Part shown: piece after piece, positions 28,846 to 36,060 of the stretch
How positions within the stretch are numbered: position 1 is the first letter of the stretch
Layout of the letters: every line of letters starts with the position of its first letter
Assembly: GCF_013415905.1 (NCBI RefSeq)
Contig: NZ_CP058909.1
Location: 2,666,001-2,730,000 of the forward strand
Length of the DNA stretch: 64,000 nucleotides
Origin: Halosimplex pelagicum
Lineage (GTDB): Archaea > Halobacteriota > Halobacteria > Halobacteriales > Haloarculaceae
Reading direction: 5' to 3'
Made by a program: the position numbers and the translations under genes
The notes under the pieces: generated by a model
What the model saw: the letters and a program-made list of their open reading frames with translations, nothing else
The model's database searches: none
Told to the model about the DNA's origin: nothing

Positions 28846-29424
28846 TCAGGCGTTGCGGCTGATGTCGCGGAAGGTGTCGACGATCTCCTCGAAGTCCGGA
28901 TGCGACTCCTGCAGTTCGCGACCGAGCTCCTCGGCCTCGCGCTTGCGGCGCTCGTACTCGTCGCTGTCGGCGAGTTCCGCGGGCGTCAGCTCCGATTCGA
29001 GCACTTCGAGCTTCGAGACGACCGAGAAGAACTCCTCCAGTTTCGGGTCGCCCGAGCGCCGGCTGTCGAGCTGCTGGTCGAGCGTCGTCAGCAGCGTCTC
29101 CGTCTCGATGGGTTTGGAGAGGTAGTCGTCGAAGTCCATCTCCAGGATGTTCAGGTCGGGGTCGACGGCGGTCGTCATCACGACGACGCAGTCGTAGCCG
29201 CGCTCGCGGATCTCGGCGAGCACGTCGTCGCCGTGGACCTCCGGCATCCGACGGTCCAGCAGGACGGCGTCGACGTCGCTGTCCATCGATTCGAGGGCTT
29301 CCCGCCCGCCGTAGGCGACCCGGGTCTCGTATCGCTCGCGGATCTTCAGCGCGAGCACGTCCGCTACCTCCGTCTCGTCGTCCACGACGAGGACCGTCGG
29401 CCGACCGTCGGCGCTCGATGACAC
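28846..29424 (-). CDS. Response regulator with HalX output domain
   Basis: The longest frame would start at a TTG far upstream; the GTG at 29424 (MSSSADGRPTVLVVDDE) is preferred because the receiver begins there. The 192-residue protein has a receiver (about 10-120, phosphoacceptor D57 in AVLLDRRMPEVHG, K near YLSKPI). It then has a coiled-coil helical domain with LPAELADSDEYERRKREAEELG-like spacing, the HalX domain found only in haloarchaea. It has no classic DNA-binding domain; HalX probably mediates protein contacts. The cognate kinase is not adjacent. Confidence 0.9.
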   Translation of the reverse strand: MSSSADGRPTVLVVDDETEVADVLALKIRERYETRVAYGGREALESMDSDVDAVLLDRRMPEVHGDDVLAEIRERGYDCVVVMTTAVDPDLNILEMDFDDYLSKPIETETLLTTLDQQLDSRRSGDPKLEEFFSVVSKLEVLESELTPAELADSDEYERRKREAEELGRELQESHPDFEEIVDTFRDISRNA

Positions 29425-29533
29425 TGCTCTACCCCCCGCTGGGGACTCCCCGCGTTTCACTCTGTTGGCCCGCGTCCCGCGAGACGACCCCGCGACCGCC
29501 CGTCGACTCGCCGGTGGGGTCGCCCCGGCGACA

Positions 29534-29575
29534 ACGTTATATGTGAACAAGTACCATGGTACGGGTGGGATACCG
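29534..29575 (+). promoter_or_regulatory. Promoter with 12-bp perfect palindrome
   Basis: A TATA element (GTTATATG, about 29535-29542) is followed by the perfect palindrome GTACCATGGTAC at 29551-29562, directly before the expected transcription start and 13 bases from the ATG at 29576. Position and symmetry suggest an operator for a dimeric repressor, possibly the winged-helix protein it precedes. Confidence 0.6.
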
Positions 29576-29851
29576 ATGTCACAGCACCCGGACTGGTTCC
29601 GTCGCGCGGACGCAGCGATACTTCAGCACCTCTCGGCCGAGCGGCCGACATACGTGGCGCTCGTGGCGAACCGTCTGGGGATGCCGACGGACTACGCCCA
29701 GCGACGGATGGACAGGCTGGTCGAGGACGACCTCGTCGAGCCGGTGAGCGCGGAGGTGGTCTACCGGATCACTCGTCGCGGGGAGCAGCGTCTGGCCGCC
29801 TACACCGACCGCGAGGGGACGCCCGAGCCGGGTCTCGTCGCCGGGAACTGA
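29576..29851 (+). CDS. Small winged-helix DNA-binding protein
   Basis: A 91-residue protein whose fold reads as one winged helix: AILQHLSAERPTYVALVAN, RLGMPTDYAQRRMDRLVEDD (recognition helix region), then a wing VSAEVVYRITRRGEQRLAA. It is of the PhiH1/MarR-like small repressor type widespread in haloarchaea. The ATG at 29576 lies 13 bases after a 12-bp palindrome, suggesting autoregulation. Nothing identifies other targets. Confidence 0.85.
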   Translation: MSQHPDWFRRADAAILQHLSAERPTYVALVANRLGMPTDYAQRRMDRLVEDDLVEPVSAEVVYRITRRGEQRLAAYTDREGTPEPGLVAGN

Positions 29852-29902
29852 GCGGAGGCCGCGCGGACGGGCGCCGTTGCACTCCGAGCACCGACCGCGG
29901 CG

Positions 29903-30340
29903 TCACAGGTGCGAACGCCGCTCGTAGAGGACGAGCGCGACCATCGAGAGGACTTCCTCCCCGCCGGCCTCGGTCGTGACCGCGACGGAGACGAGCCCCG
30001 ACTCGTCGTCCCAGTCGTCCTTGTCGACGATCTCGGTCGTCACGGTGAGTTCGTCGTCGGGCCTGACCGGGCGGCGCCAGCGCAGCTCGTCGACGCCGAG
30101 CGCGCCGCGGGCCGCCCCGTCGGCGAGGTGGTTGTCGACGAGCAGCCGCATCGTCATCGCGGCGGTGTGCCAGCCGCTGGCGACCAGGCCGCCGAACGGC
30201 GAGTCGGCGGCCGCCTCGGGGTCGGTGTGGAACGGCTGGGGGTCGTAGCGCTCGGCGAAGTCGGTGATCTCCGCCGCGGTCACCTCGTAGCTGCCGAAGG
30301 CGTCGGTGTCACCGACGGTCAGGTCCTCGAAGTACTCCAT
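29903..30340 (-). CDS. MaoC-like acyl dehydratase
   Basis: Start chosen at ATG 30340 (MEYFEDLTVGDTDAFGSYEV) over one 12 codons upstream. The 145-residue protein has the hot-dog fold and the catalytic pair in FAERYDPQPFHTDPEAA (Asp/His), then SGWHTAAMTMRLLVD and LRWRRPVRPDDELTV. Family members hydrate enoyl-CoA or related acyl thioesters; substrate unknown. It lies downstream of coxB on the same strand but 128 bases away. Confidence 0.9.
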   Translation of the reverse strand: MEYFEDLTVGDTDAFGSYEVTAAEITDFAERYDPQPFHTDPEAAADSPFGGLVASGWHTAAMTMRLLVDNHLADGAARGALGVDELRWRRPVRPDDELTVTTEIVDKDDWDDESGLVSVAVTTEAGGEEVLSMVALVLYERRSHL

Positions 30341-30468
30341 CGCGCGGCCGTACGCGCGGCCGACTGAAAAGCGCACCAGCCGAGGCGAGGCTGGTCGGGA
30401 AGGGTCGGGAAAACGAGCAGTGTCGCGAGCGGTCGGTGCCGAACGGGACGGACGCGGGCGTCCGTCGG

Positions 30469-31242
30469 TCAGGGAGCGAGCGCGCTGGTCGCGTTGCCGG
30501 CGGTGGCGTTGCCGGAGCCGCCCGCGCCGTTCTCGTCGAGCCAGCTCTGGAACTCGTCCTGGGTGCGGACCTCGACGGTGCCGAGCATCTGGGAGTGGCC
30601 GACGCCGCAGTACTCGGCGCAGTAGAGCTGGTGTTCACCGGTGTCGGTCGCCTCGGTGACGATGTAGTTCGACTGGCCGGGGAAGGCGTCCTGTTTCAGT
30701 CCCATCGACGGGGCGTGGAACGCGTGCAGCCAGTCGCTCGACGTGATGTTCAACCGCACTGGCCGGTCGGTCGGCAGGACGAGCGTGTTGGCGTTGGTCA
30801 CGTCCGACCCGGGGTAGTGGAACTGCCAGTTGTACTTCTGGGCGGTGACCTGGACTTCCAGCGCCTCCTCCTCGCCGTCGGTGACGGTATCGAGGTCCGT
30901 GTCCGGCGTGGCCGTGACGAACGGGTCGGCGAGCACCTGGTAGGAGGCGACGCCGACGAACAGCAGGATGATGGCCGTCGCGACGGTCCAGGTGATCTCC
31001 AGGCGGCGGTTCTCCTTGGTCGGGAGCGGCGACTCGTTGTTCTTGAACTTCCAGACGGTGTAGAAGAGGATCGCCTCCACGAGGACGGTGATCGGGACGG
31101 CGATGTACATCAGCTGGTTGTTCAGGTTCCAGATGAGCCGTTCCGTCGTCGTGTCGGCCGACTGGGCGGCGGCTGGCTCGATCGCCACCGCTGCCAGGGC
31201 GGCCGCGAACAGCGTCAGGAGTGCGACGCGCTTACCCTTCAT
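30469..31242 (-). CDS. coxB: Cytochrome c oxidase subunit II
   Basis: The 257 residues carry a signal peptide (about 1-26, ending AAAQ), two membrane helices (about 40-62 and 86-106), then an extracellular cupredoxin domain. The dinuclear CuA site is complete: CAEYCGVGHSQM with the upstream His in DWLHAFHAPSMG. It accepts electrons from a small blue-copper or cytochrome carrier and passes them to subunit I, which is not in this window. A TATA-like element (GCATATTAAC, 31266-31275) is 24-33 bases before the ATG. It is divergent from the heme synthase fusion. Confidence 0.95.
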   Translation of the reverse strand: MKGKRVALLTLFAAALAAVAIEPAAAQSADTTTERLIWNLNNQLMYIAVPITVLVEAILFYTVWKFKNNESPLPTKENRRLEITWTVATAIILLFVGVASYQVLADPFVTATPDTDLDTVTDGEEEALEVQVTAQKYNWQFHYPGSDVTNANTLVLPTDRPVRLNITSSDWLHAFHAPSMGLKQDAFPGQSNYIVTEATDTGEHQLYCAEYCGVGHSQMLGTVEVRTQDEFQSWLDENGAGGSGNATAGNATSALAP

Positions 31243-31265
31243 TGATCTCGGCTTGGGATTGTCCG

Positions 31266-31275
31266 CATATTAACG
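31266..31275 (-). promoter_or_regulatory. TATA-like box of coxB
   Basis: GCATATTAAC is the only AT-rich core near the coxB ATG and lies 24-33 bases upstream, fitting a leaderless transcript. The remaining 150 bases to the divergent gene show no clear second TATA. Confidence 0.5.
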
Positions 31276-31421
31276 TGCTGAATCCGACGCGGTGTCCGAC
31301 GTTGTCGGGACGACGGAGTTGGGTCTTTCCCCGAACGTATGCGGCCGCCTCGGGCGGTCCCGGTCGCGAAGCGCGAACACTAAGTGCAAACACCCCAAAG
31401 TCAGGGCAACAGCGGACTCTC

Positions 31422-32870
31422 ATGTTCGGACGCGCATCCCGACCGTCGTTCCCGAGCCTGCTCGCAGCGACGGCGATGGGCGTCTACCTGCTCGTCGCCG
31501 CCGGCGCCACCGCGGCGGTCGCCGACGCCGCCCGGGCGTGCTCGTCGTGGCCGGTGTGTCGCGGCCCACTCACGCTCGCCGACCCCGCGCTGCTGGTCGC
31601 CTGGGGCCACCGCGTCGCGGCCCTGCTCGTGGGCGCCCTCGCGCTCGCCACCGCCGTCGCCGCCGTCCGCGACCGCGCGGCGATCCGCGGGCGCGTCCTC
31701 GCCGCGCTCGGACTCGGTCTCGTCCTGTTCCCCGTCCAGGTCGCCATCGGCGCCGTCGTCGTCACCGGCGGCCCGACCGCGCTCCCCGCCGGCGCTCACC
31801 TCCTCGTCGGCATGGTCCTGTTCACCGCCCTGGTCGTCGCCCTCGCCTGGGAACTCGAACCCGAGACGCCCGACGCGCCCGAGGAGGGCTGGGCCGTCGA
31901 GCCCGGCGTCGATGCCGCCGACGGGGACGGCTCCGACACCTCGGACGGCGAGGCGGTCACCGGACCGACCACCGTCCCGTCGGATCTCCCGCTTCGCACG
32001 CGCGTGACCGCCACCGTCTCCGCGTACTTCCGGCTCACGAAACCGCGGCTGATGTGGCTGCTCTGTCTCGTCGCCGCCGCCGGGATGGCGCTGGCCTCGA
32101 CGGGCGCGCCGGAACTGACGGTGCGGACGGTGGTCCTCACGCTGGGCGGCGGCGTCCTCGCCATCGGCGCCTCCGGCACGTTCAACCACGTTCTCGAACG
32201 CGAGAAGGACAAGAAGATGGACCGTACCTCCGACCGACCGATCGCGACCCACCAGATCCCCGTCCGCCGGGCGGTCGCGTTCGGCCTGACGCTGGCCGCG
32301 ACCTCGCTCGTCGTCTTCGCCCAGTTGAACCTGCTGGCGGCCGCGCTCGGCCTCTCGGCGATCCTCTTCTACAGCGTCGTCTACACGCTCGTGCTCAAGC
32401 CCAACACCGTCCAGAACACGGTCATCGGCGGGTTCGCGGGCGCGCTCCCGGCGCTGATCGGCTGGGCCGCGGTCACCGGCGAGTTCGGCCTGCCCGGCGC
32501 GGCGCTGGCGGGGGTCATCTTCCTGTGGACGCCCGCGCACTTCTACAACCTCGCGCTCGCGTACAAGGACGACTACGCGAAGGGCGGGTTCCCGATGATG
32601 CCGGTCGTCCGCGGCGAGGCGGTCACCCGCAAGCACATCCTCTACTACCTCGCGGCGACGCTCGTCGCCGCGGTCGCGCTCGCGGAGCTGACCGCGCTGG
32701 GATGGGTGTACGCGGCGACGACCTGCCTCTTCGGCGGCGTCTTCCTCTGGGCGGTCCTCCGGCTGCACCGCGAGCGCACCGAATCGGCGGCGTTCCGCGC
32801 GTTCCACGCCTCCAACGCCTACCTCGGGGCGCTGTTGATCGCCATCGTCGTCGACGCCCTGGCGCTCTGA
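31422..32870 (+). CDS. ctaB: Fusion of half-length heme A synthase (CtaA/COX15) and heme O synthase (CtaB)
   Basis: The 482-residue protein has two parts. Residues about 1-150 form four membrane helices with the CtaA disulfide motif CSSWPVCRG and heme-ligand histidines in WGHRVAALL and AGAHLLVGM: one half of the usual eight-helix heme A synthase. After an acidic linker (about 155-195) comes a complete UbiA-type prenyltransferase with NHVLEREKDKKMDRTSDRP and YKDDYAKGGFPMMP, which adds the farnesyl-type tail to heme B. The fused protein would make heme O and perhaps heme A for the oxidase. The start at 31422 precedes the membrane helix directly. Confidence 0.93.
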   Translation: MFGRASRPSFPSLLAATAMGVYLLVAAGATAAVADAARACSSWPVCRGPLTLADPALLVAWGHRVAALLVGALALATAVAAVRDRAAIRGRVLAALGLGLVLFPVQVAIGAVVVTGGPTALPAGAHLLVGMVLFTALVVALAWELEPETPDAPEEGWAVEPGVDAADGDGSDTSDGEAVTGPTTVPSDLPLRTRVTATVSAYFRLTKPRLMWLLCLVAAAGMALASTGAPELTVRTVVLTLGGGVLAIGASGTFNHVLEREKDKKMDRTSDRPIATHQIPVRRAVAFGLTLAATSLVVFAQLNLLAAALGLSAILFYSVVYTLVLKPNTVQNTVIGGFAGALPALIGWAAVTGEFGLPGAALAGVIFLWTPAHFYNLALAYKDDYAKGGFPMMPVVRGEAVTRKHILYYLAATLVAAVALAELTALGWVYAATTCLFGGVFLWAVLRLHRERTESAAFRAFHASNAYLGALLIAIVVDALAL

Positions 32871-32873
32871 CCC

Positions 32874-33554
32874 ATGGCCACCGTCGACACCACCGCCGTC
32901 GCCGAGAAGTTCCGCCCCGACCGCGGGACGCTCCTGTGGGGCGCGCTGATCGTCAACACCGAGGTCATCCTCCTGCTCGCCTACGCCGCGCTCGGGTCGG
33001 CCGACCTGCTCTCGGCGCGCGGGCTGCGGCTGTGGGTCTACCCGTTCGTCTGGATCAACGCCTCCATCTGGGCGGTCGCGCGCACCGACATCGCGCCCTC
33101 GTCGACGCGCCAGAAGCGCCTCGCCGCCGCGCTCGCGGTCGGCTACTTCGGCGTCCTCGCCTACACGGGCGGCCTCGTCGGCCCCGGCCACGGCTCGCTC
33201 GGCCTCGACGTCGCGCTGACGAGCCTCCCACCGGGATGGGCGCCCGCCGTCACGTACAACGGGATGGGCGTCTCGCTGGTACTCATCCCCTACAAACTGA
33301 TCGGGTACGCGACCCTCGCCTACCTCGTGTACGCGACCGTCCTCGACGCCGCCGGATCGGCCGTGACCGGTGTGCTAGGGCTGCTCTCCTGCGTCTCCTG
33401 TAGCTGGCCGGTGCTCGCGTCGATCGCCACCGGCGTCGTCGGCAGCGGGTCGGGCATCGCCGCCGCAGTGAGTGCGGGTTCGTACGGCATCTCCACCGTC
33501 GTCTTCGTCGCCACCGTGGCGCTGCTTGTCTGGCGTCCCTTCGCCCGGGAGTGA
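32874..33554 (+). CDS. Multi-spanning membrane protein of the oxidase cluster
   Basis: In this 226-residue protein I see about five or six hydrophobic segments, including LLWGALIVNTEVILLLAY, and a cysteine motif SCVSCSWPVLAS near residue 168. Two close cysteines in a membrane protein beside coxB and ctaB suggest copper or heme handling, but this is inference. Start at ATG 32874, three bases after the ctaB stop, so it is co-transcribed with it. A T-tract (33569-33573) follows the stop and probably ends the transcript. Confidence 0.82.
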   Translation: MATVDTTAVAEKFRPDRGTLLWGALIVNTEVILLLAYAALGSADLLSARGLRLWVYPFVWINASIWAVARTDIAPSSTRQKRLAAALAVGYFGVLAYTGGLVGPGHGSLGLDVALTSLPPGWAPAVTYNGMGVSLVLIPYKLIGYATLAYLVYATVLDAAGSAVTGVLGLLSCVSCSWPVLASIATGVVGSGSGIAAAVSAGSYGISTVVFVATVALLVWRPFARE

Positions 33555-33630
33555 GTCGTTTCGGTCGATTTTTCTGCTTGTTGAGTAGTTGATTCTGGTC
33601 GTTCTCGTTTGGAAGAAAGTCTGATGAACC

Positions 33631-33930
33631 TGACCGCACTCGTCAGCAGGCGCTGAAAGCCCTCGCCGCGCTCGCGGTCGCTGAGGCGGGATATCCGCGC
33701 TCTCCGCACGGCCCGCGCGGATAGTGCCCGCTCAGGCGACTGAACAAGCGCGAGTGCGCCTCGCCCTTTCAGTCCGCCAGGACCGCAACCGCACCGCCCC
33801 GCACAGCAACCGCAGATGGCCACGAACCTCCCCAGCCTCTTGCGATGCTCGCAGGCTGCGCTTCTCATCCCTCGCGCGACTAGTTCGAGCGGCCCGCCAG
33901 GAGGCGGGCACGCTCGACAGCACGCGCCAC
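33631..33930 (-). repeat. Dispersed structured repeat, copy A
   Basis: This copy is inverted relative to copies B (48190) and C (60088). It keeps stem-loop 1 (TCGAGCG-GCCCGCC at 33885-33898 with GGCGGGC-A-CGCTCGA at 33903-33917, one bulged base) and stem-loop 2 (TATCCGCGC 33692-33700 with GCGCGGATA 33715-33723). The loop of stem 1 differs from the other copies (one base), while the paired arms are the same. Confidence 0.85.
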
Positions 33931-34084
33931 TGCACTTGCTCAGTAGCTGTCCTGTACTGAGCATCCGGCGCCGCAGGCGCCGGTTCACCGGACGTGAGGG
34001 AGCGAAGCGACCGCTGCGTCCGGCCTGTGTCGTGAGAGTAGCGAACGACACCTCGTCAGAGCTCGTCTCTGACGGTGTTTTCAC

Positions 34085-34154
34085 CCATGTTTTTTGCCGG
34101 GGGTCGAGGTGCGAGCCCGCTGGCTCGCGCCGACGCCCCCGGCAAAAAACATGG
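34085..34154. repeat. 19-bp perfect inverted repeat with nested hairpin
   Basis: Arms CCATGTTTTTTGCCGGGGG (34085-34103) and its exact complement (34136-34154) flank a 32-base loop that itself forms a stem GCGAGCC/GGCTCGC. The outer arms contain a run of six T or A on each strand, so it could act as a bidirectional terminator or be a small palindromic mobile element. No gene lies inside. Confidence 0.8.
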
Positions 34155-34189
34155 CTGTACTGACCACTCCCGGATCGCCACTCACGCAC

Positions 34190-34197
34190 CTTTATCG
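34190..34197 (+). promoter_or_regulatory. TATA-like box of the Rdx gene
   Basis: CTTTATCG lies 24-31 bases before the ATG at 34221, consistent with a leaderless message starting close to the ATG. Confidence 0.45.
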
Positions 34198-34220
34198 CCG
34201 GGAGCGACGTACGGTCCCCC

Positions 34221-34451
34221 ATGACGACAGTCACGCTGACCTACTGCGTCCCTTGCGGGTTCCGCGAGCGGGCGCTCGACACCCAGGAGGCAATCCTCAC
34301 GAGCCTGGAGGGGGAGATCGACCGCTTCGAACTCGTGATGGGCGACCACGGCGTCTTCCGCGTGGAAGTCGGCGACGAGATCGTCTTCGAGAAGGAACGG
34401 GACACCTTCGACGTCGACGCCATCGTTCGCAACGTCCGCGGCGAACTGTAA
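34221..34451 (+). CDS. Rdx-family thioredoxin-like protein (SelT/SelW/SelH-like)
   Basis: A 76-residue protein with the redox motif CVPC at residues 9-12 (LTYCVPCGFRERA), followed by a short thioredoxin-like fold (FELVMGDHGVFRVEVGDEIVF) ending in a helix. Eukaryotic relatives use selenocysteine; here both are Cys. A thiol-disulfide role is likely. Neighbouring oxidase assembly genes make a role in cofactor thiol chemistry possible, but nothing directly shows it. Confidence 0.88.
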   Translation: MTTVTLTYCVPCGFRERALDTQEAILTSLEGEIDRFELVMGDHGVFRVEVGDEIVFEKERDTFDVDAIVRNVRGEL

Positions 34452-34500
34452 ACTCCTACTTAAGCGTTTTCCCGGACTACCGGGTCGGAAACTCTCCTCC

Positions 34501-34508
34501 CTTATACA
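34501..34508 (+). promoter_or_regulatory. TATA-like box of the bactofilin-like gene
   Basis: CTTATACA lies about 29-36 bases before the ATG at 34537. A short hairpin (CCCGG/CCGGG, about 34471-34484) sits just before it and may end the preceding transcript. Confidence 0.45.
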
Positions 34509-34536
34509 GGGTGTAGCGGGGGCTACGTCGAACTGC

Positions 34537-35748
34537 ATGAGCCCGATCGACACCTCCGCCGGCGCGACGCGACTCGTCGCGCTCGTCTGTGCGCTCGCCG
34601 TCGCCGCCGCGCTGGTCCCCGGCGCGGCGGCCGGGGTACCGCTCGCGAACGACGCTCCCGACGCCGAAGCGCCGACCGCCGGTCAGTCGCTCGCCGACCA
34701 GTCACCCGCCGGCCAGTCACCCGCCGACCAGACCGTCGGCGCCGACGTGGTCGTCGGGCCCGACGAGACGGTCTCGGACCTGGAGGTCGTGAGCGGCGAC
34801 GCGGTCGTCCACGGGACCGTCGAGGGCGACGTGGAAGCCGCGGCCGGCTCCGTCCGGATCACCGGTGAGGTGACCGACGACGTGGAGGCGGCCGCGGGCT
34901 CGGTCACCGTCGAGGGACGCGTCGGTGGCACGGTCGAGGCCGCCGCGGGCTCGGTCGAGGTCGGTCCCGACGCCACGGTCGGGGGCGACGTGGAGGCGGC
35001 GGCCGGGACGGTCACCGTCGCCGGGGCAGTCGACGGCGACGTGACCGGCTCGGAGACCGTCCGCCTGGAAGACGGCGCGACGATTCGCGGCGACGTGGCC
35101 TACGGCGAGACGCTCGACCGCGCCGACGGCGCCGCGGTCGCCGGGACCGTGACCCACGACGAGAGCCTGCAACTCGACGGTCTCCAGTGGGGGATCACCC
35201 TCGAAGACCTCGACGCCCTCGGCGAGCTGGCGGTCGTCCCCTCGCCGGTCGTCAGTCTCGTCACCGCGATCGGGGCGCTGGTCGTCGGCGCGCTGCTGCT
35301 CGTGGTCTTCCCCGACTTCTCGGGGGAGATGGTCGAGACGGTGACCGACCAGCCCGGCCGCTCGGCCGCCGCCGGCCTCGCGACGATGATCGCGGTGCCG
35401 GCCGTCCTGCTGGCGGTGGCGATAACCATCGTCGGGCTGCCGCTGGCCTTTGCCGGCGGCGCCGTCTTCGCGCTGGCGACCTGGCTCGCGCTGGTCTACG
35501 GCGAGTACCTGGTCGGGACCCGCGTGCTCGACGCGGCCGGCGCGGACAACCGCTGGGCCGCGCTCGTCGTCGGCGTCGTCGGCGTCGAACTGCTGGCGCA
35601 GATCCCGCTGTTCGGCGACCTCCTGACGTTCGCCGTCGTCCTGCTCGGCCTCGGCACCGGCGCGCTCACGATCGCCGCCCGCCGCCGCGGCGGCGACGAC
35701 GGGAGCGCCGAGACGCCGCCGCCGGATCCCGCCCCGGGCGCGGTCTGA
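34537..35748 (+). CDS. Bactofilin-like beta-helix protein with membrane domain
   Basis: The 403 residues start with a signal peptide (about 1-32, AAALVPGAAAG). A short repeat-rich linker follows (LADQSPAGQSPADQ), then about 120 residues of repeating beta-helix turns (VEGDVEAAAGSV, VGGDVEAAAGTV) as in bactofilin and polymer-forming domains. The C-terminal third has four or so hydrophobic segments (about 245-265, 285-320, 340-375). The signal peptide puts the beta-helix outside the cell, unlike cytoskeletal bactofilins. A cell-surface scaffold is a guess; no partner is evident. Confidence 0.85.
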   Translation: MSPIDTSAGATRLVALVCALAVAAALVPGAAAGVPLANDAPDAEAPTAGQSLADQSPAGQSPADQTVGADVVVGPDETVSDLEVVSGDAVVHGTVEGDVEAAAGSVRITGEVTDDVEAAAGSVTVEGRVGGTVEAAAGSVEVGPDATVGGDVEAAAGTVTVAGAVDGDVTGSETVRLEDGATIRGDVAYGETLDRADGAAVAGTVTHDESLQLDGLQWGITLEDLDALGELAVVPSPVVSLVTAIGALVVGALLLVVFPDFSGEMVETVTDQPGRSAAAGLATMIAVPAVLLAVAITIVGLPLAFAGGAVFALATWLALVYGEYLVGTRVLDAAGADNRWAALVVGVVGVELLAQIPLFGDLLTFAVVLLGLGTGALTIAARRRGGDDGSAETPPPDPAPGAV

Positions 35749-35776
35749 CGCCACCTCAGCCCAACGGTTCCCCGCC

Positions 35777-35949
35777 GACGCTCGGCCTTCCATCCGCCCT
35801 CCGCTGACGCTGCCCTCCACTTCGCCCTCCGCCGACGCTTGGCCTTCCATCCGCCCTCCGCTGACGCTTGGCCTTCCATCCGCCCTCCGCTGACGCTGCC
35901 TTCCACTTCACCCCCCGCCGACGCTCGGCCCTCCACTTCGCCCTCTGCC
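35777..35949. repeat. Tandem repeat array, six 28-29 bp units
   Basis: GACGCT begins units at 35777, 35806, 35834, 35863, 35892 and 35920. Two unit types occur: a 29-base form (GGCCTTCCATCCGCC inside) and a 28-base form (GCCYTCCACTTCGCC inside), in order a, b, a, a, b, b-like. It lies in a gap of 312 bases between the bactofilin-like gene and the ABC ATPase. There are no spacers, so it is not CRISPR. Both lengths are not multiples of three together, so no protein repeat is kept. Confidence 0.85.
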
Positions 35950-36060
35950 TAGGCTGTTCGTCGTGGCGAATCCGTCGCTGCCTCCCGTTCTTCGGCCCGG
36001 TCGCGGGCTCGGCGCCCCCGAACCGAACCGCCTTTGCGACGCGCTGCCGTCGATTCGCCC

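Larger units (their letters stand above)
33555..34220. other. 666-bp non-coding region inside the oxidase cluster
   Basis: No gene is visible. From left to right it holds a T-tract terminator (33569-33573), one copy of the dispersed repeat in reverse orientation (33631-33930), a hairpin CCGGCGCC/GGCGCCGG (about 33966-33984), a 19-bp inverted repeat (34085-34154) and the promoter of the next gene. The two flanking gene sets read in the same direction, so the region splits what is otherwise a run of related genes. Confidence 0.7.

Noticed and set aside
28846..29550. Longer 234-residue version of the HalX response regulator
   Set aside because: It would start at TTG and add 42 residues unlike any receiver N-terminus; GTG 29424 fits the domain edge.
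33724..33960. Short frame starting MPAQATE in repeat copy A, similar starts in copies B and C
   Set aside because: The three frames share only the first seven or so residues and then differ by frameshift, so the repeat is not coding.
35777..35949. Possible CRISPR array
   Set aside because: Units of 28-29 bases follow directly on each other with no spacers, and there are no cas genes.
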